Source: Stenotrophomonas sp. (lineage in GTDB: Bacteria > Pseudomonadota > Gammaproteobacteria > Xanthomonadales > Xanthomonadaceae). Taken from it: a stretch of 9,532 nucleotides of DNA. The position numbers and the translations under genes were made by a program. The stretch is taken from contig DMZT01000070.1 in assembly GCA_003484865.1 (NCBI GenBank), forward strand, positions 1 to 9,532, in the 5' to 3' direction. Positions 5,948-9,532 of this stretch are shown piece after piece (the first letter of the stretch is position 1; every line of letters begins with the position of its first letter). Below the pieces are notes generated by a model. The model saw only the letters and a program-made list of their open reading frames with translations, did no database searches and was not told the origin of the DNA.

Positions 5948-6834
5948 TGAGTGATTTCGTGAAAGACGCCGATTGGCTGGATTTCTGCCCCACACCGAGC
6001 GTGCCGCGCTTCGTGCCGCCCATGGGCGCCGTGGACGCGCATTGCCATGTCTTCGGGCCGGGCGACCGCTTCCCCTACGCACCCGAGCGCAAGTACACCC
6101 CATGCGACGCCGGCAAGGAACAGCTGTTCGCGCTGCGTGACCTGCTGGGATTCGAGCGCAGCGTGATCGTCCAGGCCACCTGCCATGGCGCCGACAACAG
6201 TGCCCTGGTCGATGCCCTGCGCAGTGCGGGCGGCCGCGCCCGTGGCGTGGCGACCGTGCGTGACAGCGTGACCGATGCTGAACTGCGTGAGCTGCACGCG
6301 GCGGGCGTGCGCGGGGTCCGCTTCAATTTCGTGAAGCGGCTGGTCGATCCCAAGCCGGATGCGTACTACCGCGCGATCATCGAGCGCATTGCGCCGCTGG
6401 GCTGGCACGTGGTGGTCTACTTCGAGGCGGCCGATCTGGCCGAGCGCTGGGACTTTTTCACCTCACTGCCGACCACCGTGGTGGTGGACCACATGGGCCG
6501 ACCGGACGTGACCCAGCCCGTGGAAGGTCCGGCGTTCCAGCAGTTCGTGCGGCTGATGGATGAGCACGCCAATGTGTGGAGCAAGGTCAGCTGCCCGGAG
6601 CGCCTCTCGCGCAGTGGGCCGCCGCATTACGACGACGTGGTGCCGTTCGCGCGCCACCTGGTGGAGAGATTCCCGGACCGGGTCTTGTGGGGGACGGACT
6701 GGCCGCACCCCAATCTGACCTCGCACATGCCCGACGACGGTACGCTGGTGGACGTCATTCCGCGTATCGCAGTGACCGCGGATCTGCAGCGCAGGCTGCT
6801 GGTGGACAACCCGATGCGGCTGTACTGGGCGTAG
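5947..6834 (+). CDS. ligI: 2-pyrone-4,6-dicarboxylate lactonase (LigI, amidohydrolase superfamily)
   Basis: Cytoplasmic hydrolase opening the lactone 2-pyrone-4,6-dicarboxylate to 4-oxalomesaconate. 295 residues, usual for LigI. Motifs: VDAHCHVFGPGDRFPY with H32 and H34, IVQATCHGADNSALVDAL (74-91), GVRGVRFNFVKRLVDP with R125 and R131, Y158, VVDHMGRPD with H182, KVSCPERLSR with R219, and WGTDWPHPN with D251, the proposed base that activates water. LigI works without a metal, and the Arg/Tyr set fits binding of the substrate carboxylates. The start ATG overlaps the ligJ stop by one base, so translation is coupled. It is the last gene of the operon; only 21 bases separate it from the convergent cheB stop. 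Its presence implies the pathway meets PDC (from protocatechuate via LigC, or from 3-O-methylgallate), which pure gallate cleavage would not require. Confidence 0.94.
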   Translation: MSDFVKDADWLDFCPTPSVPRFVPPMGAVDAHCHVFGPGDRFPYAPERKYTPCDAGKEQLFALRDLLGFERSVIVQATCHGADNSALVDALRSAGGRARGVATVRDSVTDAELRELHAAGVRGVRFNFVKRLVDPKPDAYYRAIIERIAPLGWHVVVYFEAADLAERWDFFTSLPTTVVVDHMGRPDVTQPVEGPAFQQFVRLMDEHANVWSKVSCPERLSRSGPPHYDDVVPFARHLVERFPDRVLWGTDWPHPNLTSHMPDDGTLVDVIPRIAVTADLQRRLLVDNPMRLYWA

Positions 6835-6843
6835 GTGTCGACC

Positions 6844-6868
6844 GGCCCGCCGCCGCTAGCTGCGGGCC
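6844..6868. terminator. weak inverted repeat between convergent ligI and cheB
   Basis: GGCCCGC (6844-6850) and GCGGGCC (6862-6868) form a 7-base-pair stem with an 11-base loop. It spans the 21-base gap and the cheB stop codon. There is no T run on either strand, so it is at best a weak bidirectional transcription stop; it is the only candidate between the two operons. Confidence 0.3.
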
Positions 6869-7926
6869 AACGCCATCAACCGCTCCGCAATCCGCTCCAG
6901 CGGCACCATTTCCTCGGCCGCGCCGATCCTCACCGCGCTGCCCGGCATGCCCCAGACCACGCTGGTGGCTTCATCCTGCACCAGGGTCGGGGCACCGGCG
7001 TTGCGAAGATCCAGCAAGCCGCGCGCACCATCGTCGCCCATACCGGTCAGGATCGCGCCGATGGCATTGGCGCCCGCGCTTTCGGCCACCGAGCGGAACA
7101 GCACGTCCACCGCCGGCTTGTGCCGGTTGATCGGCGGACCGTCGTCGATCCGGCACCGCCAGCGCGCACCGTCCCGGATCACGCGCAGGTGCTTGCCACC
7201 GGGCGGCAGGTAGGCATGGCCGGGCAGGACCGCTTCGCCGTCGGTGGCTTCGCGCACCGACATTGCCGAATGGCGGTCCAGGCGCTCGGCGAACGGGGTG
7301 CTGAACTGCGCCGGCAGGTGCTGGGTCATCACCACGGCCGGGGCATCGGCCGGCAGGCCTTCGAGCACCACGCGCAGGGCTTCGGTGCCCCCGGCGGAGG
7401 CGCCGATGGCGATCAGGCGGTCGGTGGTGCGGAACTGGATGGAGCGCGGTGTCGCCACCGGCGCCACGGCACCCAGGGTGATCCGCGGGGGATTGGGCCG
7501 GGACAGCGGGCGCACGCGCGAGCGCGCGGCCATCTTGACCTTGGCGATGATCTCGTCGGCGTAGCCCTGCAGGCCACGGGCGACATCCAGCTTCGGCTTG
7601 GAGACAAAGTCCACCGCGCCCAGCGCCAGCGCCTGCAGGGTGGTGTCGGCACCGCGCTCGGTGAGCGAGGAGATCATCACCACCGGCAGCGGATGCAGGC
7701 GCATCAGGTTTTCCAGGAAGGCCAGGCCATCCATCCGTGGCATTTCCACGTCCAGCGTGATCACGTCCGGCGCCAGGCGCTTGATCTTCTCGCGCGCCAG
7801 CAGGGGATCGGCAGCGGTGCCGACGACCTCGATGCCGGGATCGCTGGCGAGGATCTCGCTCAGCATCTGGCGGACGACCGCCGAGTCGTCGACGATCAGG
7901 ACTTTGCAGGGCACGCCGTGGGTCAT
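6856..7926 (-). CDS. cheB: CheB: chemoreceptor glutamate methylesterase/glutamine deamidase, response regulator
   Basis: Removes methyl groups from glutamates of chemoreceptors, resetting receptor sensitivity; phosphorylated by CheA. 356 residues, two domains. Receiver domain 1-120: acidic pair D13-D14 in [12 protein letters not shown], phosphoacceptor D59 in [12 protein letters not shown], and K110 in VDFVSKP. A linker of about 50 residues (118-168) rich in Arg and Pro follows. Catalytic domain 169-356: S177 in [12 protein letters not shown]203 in [11 protein letters not shown]299 in LTGMGDDG; all three are shifted by 13 from the Salmonella triad, so spacing is exact. The ATG overlaps the cheD stop by 4 bases (ATGA), implying coupled translation as the last gene of the che operon. 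All key residues are present, so the enzyme is expected to be active. Confidence 0.97.
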   Translation of the reverse strand: MTHGVPCKVLIVDDSAVVRQMLSEILASDPGIEVVGTAADPLLAREKIKRLAPDVITLDVEMPRMDGLAFLENLMRLHPLPVVMISSLTERGADTTLQALALGAVDFVSKPKLDVARGLQGYADEIIAKVKMAARSRVRPLSRPNPPRITLGAVAPVATPRSIQFRTTDRLIAIGASAGGTEALRVVLEGLPADAPAVVMTQHLPAQFSTPFAERLDRHSAMSVREATDGEAVLPGHAYLPPGGKHLRVIRDGARWRCRIDDGPPINRHKPAVDVLFRSVAESAGANAIGAILTGMGDDGARGLLDLRNAGAPTLVQDEATSVVWGMPGSAVRIGAAEEMVPLERIAERLMALARS

Positions 7927-8519
7927 TCGAACAGCTCCACGCCACCGGTGACCGGGGCCTTGGACAGGCGGGCGCGCACGGCCGATTCGGTCGCGGCCAC
8001 TTCAGCTTCATGGGCGTGCGGCAGGCGCTGCACCACCACGCGGCCGGTATCGGCGAAGAACCACACCTTGCGTGGATGGATGCCGCACAGGTCCTCGGCG
8101 ATGATCGGAATGTGCTCGGCCTGCAGGTACTGGCGCACGAACTCGGCGTTGCGGGTGCCAACCGGGTTGCTGGTGAAGCCCTTGAGCACGTTGGCCCCGC
8201 CGAACACCTTGGCCTCCAGCCGCTTGCGGTGCGCGCCGCGCTTGAGCAGATCGTTGATCAGCAGTTCCATCGCGTAGCTGCCGTAGCGCGCGGGCGCGCC
8301 ATCACCGACGTTGCCTTCGGGCAGCAGGAAATGGTTCATGCCACCGATCTTGAGCACCGGATCGCGCAGGCAGGCGGCCACGCAGGAGCCCAGCGTGGTG
8401 GTCAGTGCGGTGTTGTCATCCACGGCGAGGTACTGGGTCGGCAGCAGCTTGGCGGCGGTCACCTGGAAGCGGCTGTCGAAATAGCGCATCACCTCGTCGT
8501 TACGGATCGGCAGACTCAT
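7923..8519 (-). CDS. cheD: CheD: chemoreceptor glutamine deamidase
   Basis: Deamidates specific glutamines of chemoreceptors to glutamate, making them available to CheR. 198 residues, somewhat longer than the Thermotoga enzyme because of both termini. The signature [14 protein letters not shown] and [10 protein letters not shown] is present; T40, C46 and H63 have the same spacing as the Thermotoga maritima residues Thr21, Cys27 and His44, so the active site is complete. Later motifs include [22 protein letters not shown] and [12 protein letters not shown], all normal. ATGA overlaps join it to cheR upstream and cheB downstream, so the three proteins are probably made together. No CheC, the phosphatase partner that regulates CheD in Bacillus and Thermotoga, is encoded in the window. 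Confidence 0.96.
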   Translation of the reverse strand: MSLPIRNDEVMRYFDSRFQVTAAKLLPTQYLAVDDNTALTTTLGSCVAACLRDPVLKIGGMNHFLLPEGNVGDGAPARYGSYAMELLINDLLKRGAHRKRLEAKVFGGANVLKGFTSNPVGTRNAEFVRQYLQAEHIPIIAEDLCGIHPRKVWFFADTGRVVVQRLPHAHEAEVAATESAVRARLSKAPVTGGVELFE

Positions 8520-9376
8520 ACCGGTGCTCCCGGCGCGCGCTTGTACAGCGTGCGGCCGCAGGGTTGGATCAGGTCGGCGGCGTGCAGGTAGTTCTCCGAG
8601 TGGCCGGTATAGAGCAGGCCGTCATCGCCCATGTGCTGGATGAGACGCGAGAGGATCCCGCGCTGGGTCGGTTTGTCGAAATAGATCATCACGTTGCGGC
8701 AGAACAGGGCATCGAACGGGCCGCCGACGTCGTAACGGCTGGCGAGCAGGTTGAGCGGACGGTAGTCGATGAGGTCACGCAGGGCTGGATTGACCCGGCA
8801 ATGCCCTTCGTTGGGGCCGGTACCGCGCTGGAAGTAGCGCTTGCGGATCGCCGGATCCAGTCCGGCGACCCGGTCGATCGCGTACACGCCGCGGCTGGCG
8901 GTGGCCAGCACCTGGGTGTCCACGTCGGTCGCCAGGATGCGCACCGGCGGTTTGAGCGTGCCGAAGGTCTCGCAGGCCGTGATCGCCATCGAGTAGGGTT
9001 CTTCGCCGGTCGAGGCCGCGCACGACCACAGCTGCAGCGTGCCATGGCCGGCGCGAAGGCGCAGTTCCTCGGCGAGCTTCTCGAAGTGGTGCGGTTCGCG
9101 GAAGAACGCGGTGAGGTTGGTGGTCAGGGCGTTGGTGAACGCCTGCCATTCGTCACCGCCGTGGGCTTCGAGCTGGTCCAGGTAGTCGCTGAAGCTGCGC
9201 ATGCCGAGCGCACGCAGCCGCCGCGACAGCCGTCCATAGACCATGTCGCGCTTGGCCGGGGCCAGCGAGATGCCGACGCGCTGGTAGATCAGCTCGCAGA
9301 CGCGGCGGAAGTCACGGTCGGCGAACTCGAATTCGCGAGCGTTCGGTGAAGCGGCGTTGGCTGGGGGCGTGGACAC
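8516..9376 (-). CDS. cheR: CheR: chemoreceptor glutamate O-methyltransferase
   Basis: S-adenosylmethionine-dependent methylation of receptor glutamates, the counterpart of CheB. 286 residues. N-terminal helical domain: [20 protein letters not shown], then TNLTAFFRE with R93. SAM-binding domain: [14 protein letters not shown] (116-129), ILATDVD with D151 and D153, [17 protein letters not shown] (225-234) and GHSENYL. A small insert around 180-205 corresponds to the beta-subdomain that in enteric CheR binds the receptor C-terminal pentapeptide, matching the NWQVF tail of the receptor encoded just upstream. The start is GTG at 9376 with no recognisable Shine-Dalgarno sequence; the frame stays open upstream, but enteric CheR similarity begins about residue 15 and total length fits this start. 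It lies 53 bases after the receptor gene, with a perfect hairpin between. Confidence 0.96.
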   Translation of the reverse strand: MSTPPANAASPNAREFEFADRDFRRVCELIYQRVGISLAPAKRDMVYGRLSRRLRALGMRSFSDYLDQLEAHGGDEWQAFTNALTTNLTAFFREPHHFEKLAEELRLRAGHGTLQLWSCAASTGEEPYSMAITACETFGTLKPPVRILATDVDTQVLATASRGVYAIDRVAGLDPAIRKRYFQRGTGPNEGHCRVNPALRDLIDYRPLNLLASRYDVGGPFDALFCRNVMIYFDKPTQRGILSRLIQHMGDDGLLYTGHSENYLHAADLIQPCGRTLYKRAPGAPV

Positions 9377-9400
9377 GGGCGGACTCGCAGGGGAAGGGGG

Positions 9401-9424
9401 CGCGGCGATCGTGGGATCGCCGCG
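9401..9424 (-). other. perfect hairpin between the receptor gene and cheR
   Basis: CGCGGCGATC (9401-9410) and GATCGCCGCG (9415-9424) form a perfect 10-base-pair stem with a 4-base loop. It starts 5 bases after the receptor stop and ends 24 bases before the cheR GTG. On the transcribed strand a C-rich stretch rather than a U run follows, so it is not a classical terminator. It may limit read-through or protect the 3' end of the receptor message. Confidence 0.6.
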
Positions 9425-9429
9425 GGAAC

Positions 9430-9532
9430 TCAGAACACTTGCCAGTTGCCGTCATCGGCCGACGTGCTGCGCGGGGTGCGCACCGGGGCGGTGGCACGCG
9501 GGGCAGGGGATGCCGGCGGTGCCGGGCGGCTG
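9430..9532 (-). CDS. methyl-accepting chemotaxis protein, last 33 codons only
   Basis: Only the C-terminal tail of the protein lies in the window; the sensor, membrane segments and signalling hairpin are outside. The visible part is a proline/alanine-rich, positively charged flexible linker (SRPAPPASPAPRATAPVR, then TPRSTSADDG) ending in NWQVF at the stop. This matches the C-terminal pentapeptide pattern x-aromatic-x-x-aromatic of high-abundance receptors (NWETF in E. coli Tar and Tsr), which tethers CheR and CheB. Its position directly upstream of cheR on the same strand supports the call. The identification rests on the tail and context alone, so the ligand cannot be stated. Confidence 0.8.
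   Translation of the reverse strand, partial: SRPAPPASPAPRATAPVRTPRSTSADDGNWQVF

Noticed and set aside
4811..6103. A 430-codon minus-strand open frame opposite ligJ
   Set aside because: Low-complexity shadow composition; the plus-strand gene has a complete hydratase metal site.
6835..8277. A 480-codon plus-strand open frame opposite cheB and cheD
   Set aside because: Its composition is that of an antisense shadow, and the minus strand holds exact CheB and CheD active-site motifs.
8405..9349. A 314-codon plus-strand open frame opposite cheR
   Set aside because: Shadow frame; CheR motifs are continuous on the minus strand.
9401..9424. REP/SMAG-type repetitive palindrome, as found in Stenotrophomonas
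   Set aside because: The hairpin lacks the GTAG head tetranucleotide and occurs only once in the window.

Overview
The window is GC-rich, densely coded chromosomal DNA from a gammaproteobacterium, most likely Xanthomonadaceae/Lysobacteraceae (Stenotrophomonas, Pseudoxanthomonas, Luteimonas or a close relative). This assignment is inferred from codon style, gene density and the mcp-cheR-cheD-cheB order, not from a marker gene. No RNA genes, insertion sequences, CRISPR arrays or broken genes were seen, and no gene-free stretch exceeds about 100 bases.

Left part (1-6834): a divergent LysR-type regulator, cut by the window edge, faces a six-gene plus-strand operon for the lower protocatechuate 4,5-cleavage (meta) / gallate pathway. 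The order is ligK-type aldolase (454-1125), ligU/galD-type isomerase (1118-2173), DctA/glutamate-type symporter (2216-3529), OprB-type outer-membrane porin (3606-4901), ligJ-type hydratase (4925-5947) and ligI-type lactonase (5947-6834). Together the enzymes would convert 2-pyrone-4,6-dicarboxylate (PDC) to 4-oxalomesaconate (LigI), isomerise it (LigU), hydrate it to 4-carboxy-4-hydroxy-2-oxoadipate (LigJ) and cleave it to pyruvate plus oxaloacetate (LigK). The porin and symporter give outer- and inner-membrane entry. No ring-cleavage dioxygenase (LigAB/GalA type) and no LigC dehydrogenase is encoded here, so the upper steps lie outside the window or the operon is fed by an imported or shared intermediate.

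Right part (6856-9532): a convergent minus-strand chemotaxis adaptation operon, read right to left as the last 33 codons of a methyl-accepting chemotaxis protein ending in a CheR/CheB-tethering pentapeptide (NWQVF), then cheR, cheD and cheB. The three che genes are linked by 4-base ATGA overlaps. This is an ordinary receptor-modification module. Only 21 bases separate it from ligI and nothing shows a functional link to the catabolic operon.

The most interesting points are: (i) the symporter carries Leu where the family's substrate-binding Arg of transmembrane segment 8 should be, and the nearby Asp is His, suggesting it does not carry ordinary C4-dicarboxylates; (ii) the regulator appears to begin a second DNA-binding domain just as the window cuts it; (iii) the regulator's best promoter would start its transcript at or next to the start codon; (iv) perfect GC hairpins lie directly before the porin ribosome site and between the receptor gene and cheR.
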